DNA of 64,000 bases from CBDIBC01 sp965276635 (GCA_965276635.1 CBDIBC010000005.1:186001-250000), one strand, 5' to 3'. Positions 17,418 to 25,886 are shown, numbered from the stretch's first letter. Numbers and translations are program-made. Notes: generated by a model from the letters alone, not told the origin.

Positions 17418-18148
17418 CCTCTGCGGGCGAGGTGCGCGTCGCCGTCCTCCAACACGTCGCCTGCGAGCCACCGGCCGCATACAGCCCGGTCCTCGAGAAG
17501 TATGCGGCCGTAGAGTCATTCCTGCTCGGCCAGGATCCCCTTCCGGATCTCACCCGCTACGACGGGATCGTCGTGATGGGCGGCCCGATGAGCACCTACG
17601 ACAGCGCGAACTATCCTTGGCTCGTAGACGAGATCGCAGCACTTAGAGGGGCCATCGACTCGGGCGTCGCGGTCTGGGGCGTCTGTCTCGGCGCTCAGCT
17701 CATCGCCGCCGCCGCAGGCTCGGCGGTCTACCCGGGGCCCAGCCCCGAAGTCGGCACGTCGACGGTCACCCTGACCCAAGCAGCTCGCTCCGACCCGGTG
17801 TTCGCCGGCTTGGACGGCCCAATCGCGGTCCTGCAATGGCACAGCGACACGTTCGACCTGCCGCAGGACGCGGTACTGCTGGCCACGGGCGACGCCTACG
17901 CCAACCAGGCGTTCCGGCTCGGCCGGTCCTACGGGCTGCAGTTCCACCTCGAGACGCCCCTTGACCTCGCCGAAGAATGGCTCGAGCTTCCGGAGTACCG
18001 AGCGTCACTGACGGAGGCGTGCGGCCCCGACGGTGTGGACCGGCTCCGAGAAGGTCTCCATCGTTCCCAAGACGAGCTGACCTCGACCGCCGAGCAACTC
18101 GCTACCCGCTGGCTGGAGACAGTCCTCTCCCCCACGTGGCCAGCATGA
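17414..18148 (+). CDS. Class I glutamine amidotransferase-like hydrolase
   Basis: 244 residues from ATG 17414. A complete class I GATase catalytic triad is present: C91 in GVWGVCLGAQLIAAA, with H178 and E180 in LQFHLETPLD. The oxyanion segment GIVVMGGPMSTYDS and the HSDTF motif resemble GuaA-type and TdnT/AtdA2-type proteins. As a free-standing domain beside a glutamyl-ligase homologue it probably hydrolyses a gamma-glutamyl amide. In the aniline pathway the TdnT homologue reverses glutamylation of aniline, and in the putrescine pathway PuuD cleaves gamma-glutamyl-GABA. It ends the amidase-to-GATase operon. Length is normal and no residue of the triad is missing. Confidence 0.87.
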   Translation: MTSAGEVRVAVLQHVACEPPAAYSPVLEKYAAVESFLLGQDPLPDLTRYDGIVVMGGPMSTYDSANYPWLVDEIAALRGAIDSGVAVWGVCLGAQLIAAAAGSAVYPGPSPEVGTSTVTLTQAARSDPVFAGLDGPIAVLQWHSDTFDLPQDAVLLATGDAYANQAFRLGRSYGLQFHLETPLDLAEEWLELPEYRASLTEACGPDGVDRLREGLHRSQDELTSTAEQLATRWLETVLSPTWPA

Positions 18149-18546
18149 AATGCGGGCTCTCCACGCCGGGAGCGGAGAGGGTGTCGTCGACCCCGGCCAT
18201 GCTGCACGGACTGGTTGCCCCGAGCTTGCCGCCATCCTCGAACCCTTCACGCCAAAGATGATCCGGCGCAAAGACATCGGGACCGCTGCTCGCTCGGCCG
18301 TTTGCGAGGGGACACGCTTGGTCCAACTCGTCCCACAGCTACTATTCGCGAACGGTGGCCGAGGAGCCGGCCGCCTGCCAACCACAAACCCTGACCGGTG
18401 ACGCCCTCAGATCGGCGATGGCCGGTGTTTTCGGGTCGATGCGTGGACGAGCGCACCGGCGAGTGGCGCCACAACGACTCTGACGACCGGCCCGACGGCA
18501 TCTTCACCGGGTGTACCACCCTCATCGAAGATCGTGAGGCACCCTC
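18149..18546. other. Stretch without a convincing gene
   Basis: About 400 bases after the GATase-like gene. Short open frames exist on both strands but none has a ribosome site or protein-like character. No clear hairpin terminator was seen. Confidence 0.4.
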
Positions 18547-19023
18547 ATGGCTGCTCGCTCCTCTCATGGCCGCCGAACCCGGCCGGGCTCGCTCGGAGTC
18601 GCCACGGTGAGCGCACGCAGAGAGGAGCGGCCGCTCACGTATGCCGGGGCGGGGCTACTCGCCCTCAACGCGATCGGTGCTGCGGCCGCAGCAGGGTTCG
18701 CCGCCGCAGGACTGATACGGCCCGACTACGTTGAACTCGCGGCGAGCAACTCTGCCTTGACCCGGTTCTGGGCCGCCTCCTCGGCGGTTCGAACCTGGGC
18801 ACTCACCCTCCCGCTGCTCGCAAGCATGGCACGGCACCGCACCACCAGCTCCGAGCTTCTCTTCGTTGCCGCCCTCGTCCAGTTGGGAGACGCCGCCATC
18901 GGTCTCCAACGCGGGAATAGGCGCATGACCGTCGCCCCTGCGGTCATGGGCACCGTGCACATCTTGAGTGCGCGTGCGCTGGCCAGACCGCTGCCGCCGG
19001 CATCAGCACTGTCCAAGGCGTAG
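18547..19023 (+). CDS. Small membrane protein (DUF4267-like pattern)
   Basis: Up to 158 residues. The better start may be GTG 18607, giving 138 residues and dropping an arginine-rich lead. Four likely membrane helices: YAGAGLLALNAIGAAAAAGF, the segment around VRTWALTLPLLASMA, SELLFVAALVQLGDAAIGLQ and VAPAVMGTVHILSARAL. The pattern of a D-x-x-x-G in the third helix and a proline near the start of the fourth resembles small actinobacterial membrane proteins of the DUF4267 type. A similar small protein is encoded at 49219-49572. No function can be assigned. Confidence 0.6.
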   Translation: MAARSSHGRRTRPGSLGVATVSARREERPLTYAGAGLLALNAIGAAAAAGFAAAGLIRPDYVELAASNSALTRFWAASSAVRTWALTLPLLASMARHRTTSSELLFVAALVQLGDAAIGLQRGNRRMTVAPAVMGTVHILSARALARPLPPASALSKA

Positions 19024-19055
19024 CTCAGGAGCTGCTTCACCGGATCGCGACGCAA

Positions 19056-20702
19056 TCAGTCGGCTCTTACCTCGATCACGTCGAGCGTTCCGTCAGCGTA
19101 CCGGGCGCGCAGCGCCCGCTTGTCATACTTACCGACCGACGTGAGCGGCAAGGTATCAGCGAAGCTCCAGCGTTCGGGAAGCCACCACCGAGCCACCTTG
19201 CCACGCAAGAATTCGCGCAGCTCCTGTGCGGTTACTTCTCGACCGCCCGTGACCACGACGACCGCAAGGGGACGCTCCTGCCACTTGGGGTCGGGCACGC
19301 CAATCACGCTGGCGTCCGCGACATCGGGGTGGCTGGCGATGAGGAGCTCGAGCTCGACGGATGAGATCCACTCCCCACCGGACTTGATGACGTCCTTGGC
19401 CCTGTCCGTCAGCGTGATGTAGTGGCGGTCGTCGATCCGTGCGATGTCTCCGGTGCGAAGCCAGCCGTCATCGAATCTGTCTCTAGCCTCGTCGTGGTAG
19501 TACGAGCCCGTAACCCAGGGTCCGCGAACCTCCAGTTCCCCGACCGACGAGCCGTCGTTTGGGAGTGTGAGCCCCTGATCGTCGACAATCCGGGCCTCGA
19601 CGCCCATGACTGGTCGGCCTTGGGTGACCCGAGCCGACCACCGATCTTCCCCGGTCAGGTCCTTGGGAGGGCGGGCGATCGCCGCCAGTGGCGACGTTTC
19701 CGTCATCCCCCACGCTTGGACGATCTGCACATCGTGTCTGTCGAATGCTTCCATGAGGTGCCGTGACACGGCGGCACCCCCGACCGCAACGAACTCCAAG
19801 GAGGAAATGTCGTGCCCTGGTTCTGCCTCGAGGAAGGCAGCGACGTCGGTCCAGATCGTCGGCACCGCCAGTGCGATACTCGGGCGGTGGGCCTCGATCA
19901 GCTTGACGAGCGGCTCGGCGTGAAGGAAGCGGTCCGGCAGCAGTAGCTCCGATCCCGCCATGAACGCTGCGTAGATGGAGCCCCAGGCGTTGGCGTGGAA
20001 CTGTGGCACGATAGCCAGGACGGTGTCGTCCGAGCCGAATTGCATGCCGTCCTTGGCGAGCAGTGCGAAGGAATGCAAGTAGATCGACCGATGGCTGTAG
20101 GCGACGCCCTTGGGGTTGCCGGTGGTACCGGAGGTGTAGCACAGTGCGGCGGTATCGGTTTCGGCGAGGTCTGGCCACTCGAACGTGGTCGGCTGGCCGG
20201 CCATGACTTCCTCGTAGCGGTGCACCGTTGTGCTGGTCCCGGCCAGGGCGCTGACATCGTCATCGCCGGTGACAATAACCGTGTGGACGGAGGTCAGCTT
20301 GGGAAGTATCGGCGCGAACAGCGGCACGAGCGAGCCATCGACGATCACGACACGGTCTTCGGCGTGGTTCGCGATATAGCTCACCTGGTCGGCGCTGAGC
20401 CGCACGTTGAGGGTGTGGAGAATCGCGCCGAGGCTTGGCACGCCAACATAGGCTTCGACGTGCTCCTGGTTGTTCCACATGAACGTTGCCACCCTGTCGT
20501 CTTTGCTGACCCCGAGGCCACGGAGGGCGTGGGCCAGTTGGGCTGCCCTCTTCCCAACTTCAGCGTAGGTAGCTGTTCGAGTCGATCCATCACCTTGGAG
20601 GGTGCTCACCCTGCGCTGGCCATGCACCGTCATGGCATGCCGGAGGATCGCAGGGACAGTGAGCGGGCAGTCCTGCATCGTGCTTCGAGCCATCGTCGTC
20701 AC
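19056..20702 (-). CDS. Medium/long-chain acyl-CoA synthetase (AMP-forming)
   Basis: 548 residues. Adenylate-forming enzyme with the P-loop ALCYTSGTTGNPKGVAYSHR, the aromatic motif IVQAWGMTETSPLAAI, the DGWLRTGDIARID hinge-side motif and the C-terminal DRAKDVIKSGGEWISSVELE with the catalytic lysine region near VGKYDKRALRARYAD. The opening (PLTVPAILRHAMTVHGQRRV) is typical of fatty-acyl-CoA synthetases. It activates a carboxylic acid to its CoA thioester using ATP. Third gene of a leftward set after the alpha/beta hydrolase and SDR, 31 bases downstream of the SDR. GTG 20702 or ATG 20693 could be the start. Confidence 0.9.
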   Translation of the reverse strand: MTTMARSTMQDCPLTVPAILRHAMTVHGQRRVSTLQGDGSTRTATYAEVGKRAAQLAHALRGLGVSKDDRVATFMWNNQEHVEAYVGVPSLGAILHTLNVRLSADQVSYIANHAEDRVVIVDGSLVPLFAPILPKLTSVHTVIVTGDDDVSALAGTSTTVHRYEEVMAGQPTTFEWPDLAETDTAALCYTSGTTGNPKGVAYSHRSIYLHSFALLAKDGMQFGSDDTVLAIVPQFHANAWGSIYAAFMAGSELLLPDRFLHAEPLVKLIEAHRPSIALAVPTIWTDVAAFLEAEPGHDISSLEFVAVGGAAVSRHLMEAFDRHDVQIVQAWGMTETSPLAAIARPPKDLTGEDRWSARVTQGRPVMGVEARIVDDQGLTLPNDGSSVGELEVRGPWVTGSYYHDEARDRFDDGWLRTGDIARIDDRHYITLTDRAKDVIKSGGEWISSVELELLIASHPDVADASVIGVPDPKWQERPLAVVVVTGGREVTAQELREFLRGKVARWWLPERWSFADTLPLTSVGKYDKRALRARYADGTLDVIEVRAD

Positions 20703-20733
20703 ACCTCGTCGTGGGTGAAAGTCACGGTCGGAC

Positions 20734-21453
20734 TCATTTCAGGGCGCCGCCCCCGTCCACGGTCAGCACGGTCCCGGTGACGAAGCGATTCTTCATCAAG
20801 TAGAGATGCGTGGCCGCTATCTCGTCGGGATCTCCCGTCGAGTGCGTGAGCGCCTGCTCGGCGAGCATGGCGAACATCCCCGTCCGCTCGGCTTCTGGGA
20901 CGCTGTCCCACACTGGGGTTCGGATCACTCCGGGTGCAACCGCGTTGACACGCACGGGGGCCAATTCCACGGCGAGCCCTCTTGTCAGTGCCTCGATGGC
21001 TCCGGCTCCGCTGGCGGCGAAGGTCGTGCCCGGCCGGGGGCGGGCGGCAACGGCGCCCGAGGTCAACACGATGGATCCGCCAGACCTGATGCGCGGCACG
21101 GCGTACTTCACCGCGGTCACCGCGCCCCAGAAGCGGACTTCGAATTGCTGTCTAGCCTCCTCGAGTGTCAACTCGGCGAGCGCCCTGAAGGCCATCGTGT
21201 CGCCAGCGGTGAACACCAGATGGTCGAGCTGGCCGACGTGGGAGAACAAGGCCTGCAGATCGGACTCGCTTCGTACGTCGACCACCACGCTCTCGCAGTC
21301 GCCGGGAAGCGTTTGGACTGCCGCCTCAAGCCGTCCCGGGTCGCTCGCCGCCACGGTAACCGCAGCGCCTTCTGCTGCCGCAGCCCCGGCTGTTGCCAGC
21401 CCTATTCCGGAACTCCCCCCGATAACAACGATACGTTGGTCTTTCAGAGTCAT
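20734..21453 (-). CDS. SDR-fold protein with non-canonical active site
   Basis: 239 residues. Classical SDR nucleotide-binding start (VVIGGSSGIGLATAGAAAAE), SIVLTSGAVAARPRPG strand and PVRVNAVAPGVIRTPVWDSV. At the place of the catalytic Tyr-x-x-x-Lys the sequence reads GTTFAASGAGAIEAL, so Tyr is Phe and Lys is Gly. The serine equivalent is kept in LTSGAV. It may bind NAD(P) without normal dehydrogenase chemistry or use other residues. A branch of actinobacterial SDRs with this kind of change is known to me but not characterised. AAGGAG precedes the ATG. It sits between the hydrolase and acyl-CoA ligase genes. Confidence 0.85.
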   Translation of the reverse strand: MTLKDQRIVVIGGSSGIGLATAGAAAAEGAAVTVAASDPGRLEAAVQTLPGDCESVVVDVRSESDLQALFSHVGQLDHLVFTAGDTMAFRALAELTLEEARQQFEVRFWGAVTAVKYAVPRIRSGGSIVLTSGAVAARPRPGTTFAASGAGAIEALTRGLAVELAPVRVNAVAPGVIRTPVWDSVPEAERTGMFAMLAEQALTHSTGDPDEIAATHLYLMKNRFVTGTVLTVDGGGALK

Positions 21454-21576
21454 GGCTTTCTCCTTGAAGATTTCGACGAGACGCTCGGTTGGCTCTAGTC
21501 GTCTACCAGTTGAGGCCCGTTCACGCAGGCAACTACTCGCAGAGCCACTGCCCTGCCGACTCCCTCGGCTTTGGGC

Positions 21577-22497
21577 TCACTGGTCACTCATTTGTGGCGC
21601 ATCCGGCGTGAGGTACCTGACGAACCACTCTCGAGCCGACGCGATCGCCGGTTCTTTCGCGGTCGTGTACAGAGAATAGTGGTGGCCTTTCAGCTCCATC
21701 AGGGATTTCGGCTCGCGGGCCGCCTCGAACGCCTCCCTTTGCCCAGGGAGGGTATCTCCGTCAGCTATGAGCATTCGGAGTGGGGTCGGAGCGATCAGCT
21801 CCATCAGCGGTGTCATATCAGTGAGAACGGTTGGCTGATACGATTGGAGGGTGATACGGCCTTGGTAGTTTCGCATCTCTTCGTCACCGAAGGTGGCCTG
21901 ATATTCGCCGCTACCATCGTCTCCACCGTCCGGATCGGCGAAAGGGAGATATTGAGGTACCTGGCCCAAGGCTCGGGCGCGCTTGTCCTCGGCCAACTCC
22001 TGGTAGTACCGCTCCAGGTCGCCTCCGAAGCCAGCAAGCCAAGAGGCGAATGCGGGATCCCACTTGATGAGCGGCACCTGGGACACGACGCATCGCACCC
22101 GCCGGTCTATGGCCCCGACCGCCAGTACGTCTCGACCACCCAGGCTTGTGCCCCAGATCCCGATGCGGCGGCTATCGATCTCCGTTCTCGACGTCGCATA
22201 GCTGATCGCGTTCTGCCAGTCCTCGATCCGGCCGCAATGATGGATCTCCTCTCGAGGGTGACCGTCGCTGTCACCCCAGTTGCGGTAATCGAACGCCATA
22301 GCGGCGATGCCAGCGTCGACGAGGGCGTCGGCCACGTCGGGGATCGTCCACTCCTTCAAGCCACCGAGGCCGTGGCCGAGGATGACGAGCGGGTGCGGCC
22401 CGTCGGCACTCGGTGCGCGAAGCCAGCCCCGCAGCAGTAGGCCATCCGATACGAACTCGACCGCTTGTCGCGCCGGTGAGACTGTTCGGTCAGTCAT
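21577..22497 (-). CDS. Alpha/beta hydrolase (dienelactone/peptidase S15-like)
   Basis: 306 residues from ATG 22497 (AGAGGAAG upstream). An ATG 24 bases further out has no such site. The alpha/beta hydrolase plan is clear: oxyanion loop LVILGHGLGGLKEW, nucleophile elbow RIGIWGTSLGGRDVL, acid region LRMLIADGDTLPGQREAFE and histidine in LMELKGHHYSLYTT. Such proteins hydrolyse esters, lactones or peptides in the cytosol. It is the first of three leftward genes with an SDR and an acyl-CoA ligase, so it may release an acid that the ligase then activates (inference). Confidence 0.85.
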   Translation of the reverse strand: MTDRTVSPARQAVEFVSDGLLLRGWLRAPSADGPHPLVILGHGLGGLKEWTIPDVADALVDAGIAAMAFDYRNWGDSDGHPREEIHHCGRIEDWQNAISYATSRTEIDSRRIGIWGTSLGGRDVLAVGAIDRRVRCVVSQVPLIKWDPAFASWLAGFGGDLERYYQELAEDKRARALGQVPQYLPFADPDGGDDGSGEYQATFGDEEMRNYQGRITLQSYQPTVLTDMTPLMELIAPTPLRMLIADGDTLPGQREAFEAAREPKSLMELKGHHYSLYTTAKEPAIASAREWFVRYLTPDAPQMSDQ

Positions 22498-22643
22498 CGT
22501 CTTCCTCTCAGGTCGGTCCATTCATCTCTTGGGAAAGCGAGCACCGCAGCGGCGTCGTCCTCGTAGGGAGGCTCAGCGCAACGTCTGCGCCCACTTCGCT
22601 CATGACGTCCTATTGGGCCTCCCCCGCCAGACCGGACACCGGT

Positions 22644-23660
22644 CTATGCTGCTTGCTTGGTGCTCCAAGACTCATCGAACTCCCGTGGCGGAACATAACC
22701 GAGGGAACTGTGGAGTCGCTCGGTATTATACCAGGTGATCCATTCGAATATCGCCTGACGGGCCTCTTTTTTGGTGCTAAAGTTGGCGTCGTCGACGAGT
22801 TCTCGTTTCAATGATGCCCACAGGCTTTCTGCCATGGCATTGTCGTAACTATCGCCCACGGTTCCCATTGATTGGGTGATATTCGTTCGCTGACAGAACC
22901 GGCGGAACTCGTCACTGGTGTATTGACAGCCGTGATCCGAGTGGAAAACCGTTCCTGCGGCGATGCGCTTGCCTCTCGTCGCCAGAGCCGCCTCCATGGC
23001 GTCGGTGCACAGCTCGGTACGCAGGTGCTCGGCGATCGACCAGCCCACCAGGCGGCGAGAGAACACGTCGAGGACCGAGGCGACGAAGAGCCATCCCTCG
23101 CCGGTGGGGATGTAGGTGACGTCGCCGACCCATCGCTCATCGGGCGACGCAGCGGTGAAGTCCCGCTCCACCAGATCCGGCGACACGGCCGCGGCCCGGT
23201 CCCGCCAGGTCGTGCGCAGCTTGCGCCGCCCGCACCGGCCGACGATGCCAAGCTCGCTCATCAACCGGGCCACCCGCTTCTCGCTCACCCGGACCCCTTT
23301 ACGCCACAACGCAGCGGTCACCCGGGGCGATCCGTAGCGGCCCCGGCTGGCCGTCCACGCCTCGAAGATGCGGTCCGCCAGAACCGCCTCATCCCAGGTG
23401 GCGTCATCGGGCCCCGGCCCCTTGGCCCGCCACTTGTAGAACGCCGAGCGGCTCACCCCGACCACCTCGCACAGCGTGGCCACCGCCAAGCTGGCCGACT
23501 CGGCCTCAACGAAACGGTAGAGGCGCTCGCGCTTAGGGCCGCCCTCGGGCAGTGCGCCCAGCCGGCGCAGGATCGTGCCCTCCGCCTCCAAGCGCTCCAC
23601 CCGGCATCGCAGAGCGATCACCTCGCTGCTCGCGCTCACTTGTCCTCGCTCCGCACCCAA
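22644..23660 (-). CDS. IS3-family transposase OrfB (DDE integrase domain)
   Basis: 338 residues in the open frame. The N-terminal part (LATLCEVVGVSRSAFYKWR) is the usual OrfB lead helix-turn-helix, then the rve domain with the DDE residues in DERWVGDVTYIP, VFHSDHGCQYTSDEF and SYDNAMAESLWASLKREL. The end NTERLHSSLGYVPPREFDES is canonical. It overlaps the end of orfA by about 25 bases in another frame, so a programmed -1 frameshift probably makes the OrfAB fusion as in other IS3 elements. Intact by length and motifs. Confidence 0.93.
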   Translation of the reverse strand: MGAERGQVSASSEVIALRCRVERLEAEGTILRRLGALPEGGPKRERLYRFVEAESASLAVATLCEVVGVSRSAFYKWRAKGPGPDDATWDEAVLADRIFEAWTASRGRYGSPRVTAALWRKGVRVSEKRVARLMSELGIVGRCGRRKLRTTWRDRAAAVSPDLVERDFTAASPDERWVGDVTYIPTGEGWLFVASVLDVFSRRLVGWSIAEHLRTELCTDAMEAALATRGKRIAAGTVFHSDHGCQYTSDEFRRFCQRTNITQSMGTVGDSYDNAMAESLWASLKRELVDDANFSTKKEARQAIFEWITWYNTERLHSSLGYVPPREFDESWSTKQAA

Positions 23661-23944
23661 TACGCCGTGAACCGCTTCAAGATCTCGATCTCCTCTTCCA
23701 ACTGACGGACTCTCTTACGCAGCCGGGCCGCTTCCCGAGCATCGGCGGCCGCGTCATCGGTCGCCTTCTTTTGCTCGGGGGTGTCGTTCTTAGCCGCCTC
23801 CCGGGCCCAGCTGCCAAGCGACGTGTCGGTGATCCCCAACTCGCGTGCCACCTCCACGATCGGCCGGCCCGACGAACGCAGCAATGCCACCGCGTCCCGC
23901 TTGAACTCCTCGCTGTAACGCCTGTTGGTCGGACGCTTCGCCAT
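23636..23944 (-). CDS. IS3-family transposase OrfA (HTH)
   Basis: 102 residues. The opening RRYSEEFKRDAVALLRSSGR and ELGITDTSLGSWARE form the helix-turn-helix that recognises the element's ends. The C-terminal heptad-rich part (LRKRVRQLEEEIEILKRF) is the leucine zipper used for multimerisation. The expected frameshift region to orfB lies in the overlap at 23636-23660. The upstream ATG is close to the right inverted repeat. Confidence 0.92.
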   Translation of the reverse strand: MAKRPTNRRYSEEFKRDAVALLRSSGRPIVEVARELGITDTSLGSWAREAAKNDTPEQKKATDDAAADAREAARLRKRVRQLEEEIEILKRFTAYWVRSEDK

Positions 23945-24003
23945 GACCCCATCCTCTCCCAGCCACGCTGGTCCCGGGGTGTCCGGTCAAGGGGGGAGGT
24001 TCA

Positions 24004-24935
24004 TATTGCGGGACGATGACGAGCTTGCCGCCCTTGAGCGATCGTGTGCGATCGAGGTCGGTGAGGGCTCCGATAGCCTGGGTGAGCGGCACCGTGCGGG
24101 TGATCGGTACAGCGAGCGTGCCGTGTTCGGCGGCGTCAGCGACGGTTTTGAGCGCCTCGGGCGTGTACTTGGCGATCAATGGCTTGAAGCTTCGCGAATA
24201 CACTTTCCTGGCCATTTTCGCCGGGGAACCGTTGAGATCGACGATTCGGCCGTGGGGCTTGAGAGGGTGTGCGCCGCGTTGAGTGACACGGTCCCGGCCG
24301 TGTCGACGACGAGGTCGAACTGGCCTTCGAATGGCGTTGGGTCGAAGTCGAAGTCCACGACAGGGGCGAGCCCGAGGGCTTTCGCGTCTGTCGCCGCGGT
24401 GACCCGACAACTGCCGCCCACCTTGGCACCGTGGGTGAGCGCAACCTGAGCTGCGGCCCGGCCGACCCCGCCGAGGCATCCGTTGATGAAGACCGTATGG
24501 CCGGCTCGGAGCTTGCCCCTTGTCGATGACCGCCTGGACTGCAGCCACGCCGACGGCGGGCAGCGCCGCGGCCTCTTCGAACGAAAGGCTGGCGGGCTTG
24601 AGGACCATCGAGCTCTCGTCGGCGACGACCATCTCGGCGAACGCTCCCGACGCCTTCATGCTCATCGCGCCAAGCACGTCGTCACCCTGCTTGAAGCCGG
24701 TCACGCCCTCCCCGGCGGCAACCACAGTGCCGGCAAAGTCGTGTCCGAGGCCTCGGGGGAAGCGACGGCCGGTCATCATCGTGGTGTCACCGTTGCGGAT
24801 CTTCCAATCCATGGGGTTTGCCGCCGCGGCCCATACCCGGACCAGCACCTGGCCCCTTGCCGGCGACGCCGACCCCACCTCGGCCAGGTGCATGAGATGG
24901 GGACCGCCGTGCGTGTCGTATTGGATCGCTTTCAT
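24004..24935 (-). pseudogene. Zinc-independent quinone oxidoreductase-like MDR gene, frameshifted and hit by IS at its stop
   Basis: Medium-chain dehydrogenase/quinone reductase. The N-terminal domain is intact (GQVLVRVWAAAANPMDWKIR, GHDFAGTVVAAGEGVTGFK). After AVIDKG an extra base in a run of four C at 24516-24519 moves the frame. The homologous sequence continues in another frame (HTVFINGC, AKVGGSCRVTAATDAKALGL, FDLVVDTAGTVSLNAAHTL) until about 24262-24275, where the first frame resumes (PHGRIVDLNG, RTRSLKGGKLVIVPQ). So there are two compensating frameshifts 80 codons apart. The IS3 insertion then replaced the TAG stop, extending the frame into the IS. The start codon overlaps the epimerase stop (TAATG). 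Confidence 0.8.
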
Positions 24936-25846
24936 TACGAGGCTTCATGGAAGTAGTGATCGCGAGTGAGGTCGTCAAGTAGGCCCGGATTCGTCGGTTG
25001 CCAGCCGAGCCACTCCCGGGTCAATTCGCTGGAGGTCGGGTTGTCGACCGAGACCGCGAAGGCGAGATAGGTAAAGAAGTCTGCTGCGTCGTCCGGCGAG
25101 ACGCGAACCGCGGGTACGCCGAGACTCCCGGCGATAGCCTCGGCGATCTGGCGGAACGGCACCCCCCCATCCGCGACGGCATGCAGCCGTGATCCGGCCG
25201 GTGCTGACTCGAGCGCCAAGCGGTAGAGGTGGGCTGCGTCGAGCGTGTGGACCGCAGGCCAACGGTTCGAGCCCTCCCCCACGTACCCGGCGCGACCGTT
25301 TCGTCTGGCCATGCCGATCAGCCCTGGGACGAAGCCGGTGCGATCGAGTGAACTGTGCACTGTCGGCGGGAGGCGCACGACCGACGAGCGGACGCCGCGC
25401 TCGGCGAGCCCGACCACGGTGTTCTCTGCGTCGATGCGCGGCCCGGACGCGAGCACGTCGGTTTCGGTCCCGACGCCCTCGACTCCGCCGAACACCAGCA
25501 TCAAGGTGCCCGAGGTGCCGACGAGCGGCTTGCCGGTCCCAGCGAGCGCCTCGCCGAGCGCCTCGATGGCGTGGAGATCAGCCTCCACCGCCCGATCCAT
25601 GTTGCCCGCTTGCATCTCGTCGTGCTTGAAGGCCAGGTGAATCACGCCGTCCGACGCCGCCGCGGCCTCCCGCAGGCTGTCGAGGTCGTCGAGCGAGCCG
25701 CGACGCACCTTGGCCCCCAGCGCCTCCACTGCCGCCGCGGACCCGTCGGAGCGGGCTAGGCCGATGACCTCATGCCCAGCGCCGAGCAGCTCGGGGATGA
25801 GGGCCGAGCCGAGGTGGCCTGATGCTCCGGTGATGAAGACCTGCAT
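24935..25846 (-). CDS. NAD-dependent epimerase/dehydratase-like extended SDR
   Basis: 303 residues from ATG 25846 with GGAGATG upstream. N-terminal MQVFITGASGHLGSALIPEL gives the extended-SDR nucleotide motif. DGVIHLAFKHDEMQAGN, VVRLPPTVHSSLDRTGFVP and VHTLDAAHLYRLALES fit NAD-dependent epimerase/dehydratase proteins of the type often paired with TetR genes. A canonical YxxxK is not evident in the region after VGTSGTLMLVFGG, so catalysis is uncertain. It overlaps the quinone-oxidoreductase pseudogene and is divergent from the TetR gene. Confidence 0.82.
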   Translation of the reverse strand: MQVFITGASGHLGSALIPELLGAGHEVIGLARSDGSAAAVEALGAKVRRGSLDDLDSLREAAAASDGVIHLAFKHDEMQAGNMDRAVEADLHAIEALGEALAGTGKPLVGTSGTLMLVFGGVEGVGTETDVLASGPRIDAENTVVGLAERGVRSSVVRLPPTVHSSLDRTGFVPGLIGMARRNGRAGYVGEGSNRWPAVHTLDAAHLYRLALESAPAGSRLHAVADGGVPFRQIAEAIAGSLGVPAVRVSPDDAADFFTYLAFAVSVDNPTSSELTREWLGWQPTNPGLLDDLTRDHYFHEAS

Positions 25847-25868
25847 GACATCTCCTCTGCTACAATTG

Positions 25869-25886
25869 GAAGCGGAACCCCGCTTC
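25869..25886. promoter_or_regulatory. Inverted repeat, likely TetR operator
   Basis: Perfect 7-bp inverted repeat GAAGCGG-AACC-CCGCTTC centred about 32 bases upstream of the epimerase-like start, within the region divergent from the TetR gene and next to TACAAT (25861-25866). Symmetry, size and position fit a TetR-family operator. No binding evidence can be read from sequence. Confidence 0.5.

Larger units (their letters stand above)
22614..24003 (-). mobile_element. IS3-family insertion sequence, complete, 1390 bp
   Basis: Ends are imperfect inverted repeats. The left end begins TGGGCCTCCCCCGCCAGACC, and the right end read inward begins TGAACCTCCCCCCTTGACC. Both then run into GGACACC. It is flanked by a 3-bp duplication TAT at 22611-22613 and 24004-24006, as expected for IS3-family transposition. 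It contains overlapping orfA and orfB of a DDE transposase. The insertion lies in the stop codon of an oxidoreductase gene: joining the flanks with one TAT restores CCGCAATAGGACG, where CAA TAG ends that gene. The element looks intact and fairly recent. Confidence 0.9.

Noticed and set aside
12009..18148. Complete aniline or putrescine degradation cluster
   Set aside because: No ring dioxygenase or reductase (aniline) and no PuuB/PuuC-type oxidoreductase (putrescine) nearby; only the general glutamylation logic is supported.
18150..18401. Short open frame after the GATase-like gene
   Set aside because: No ribosome site, no recognisable protein features, composition like other shadows.
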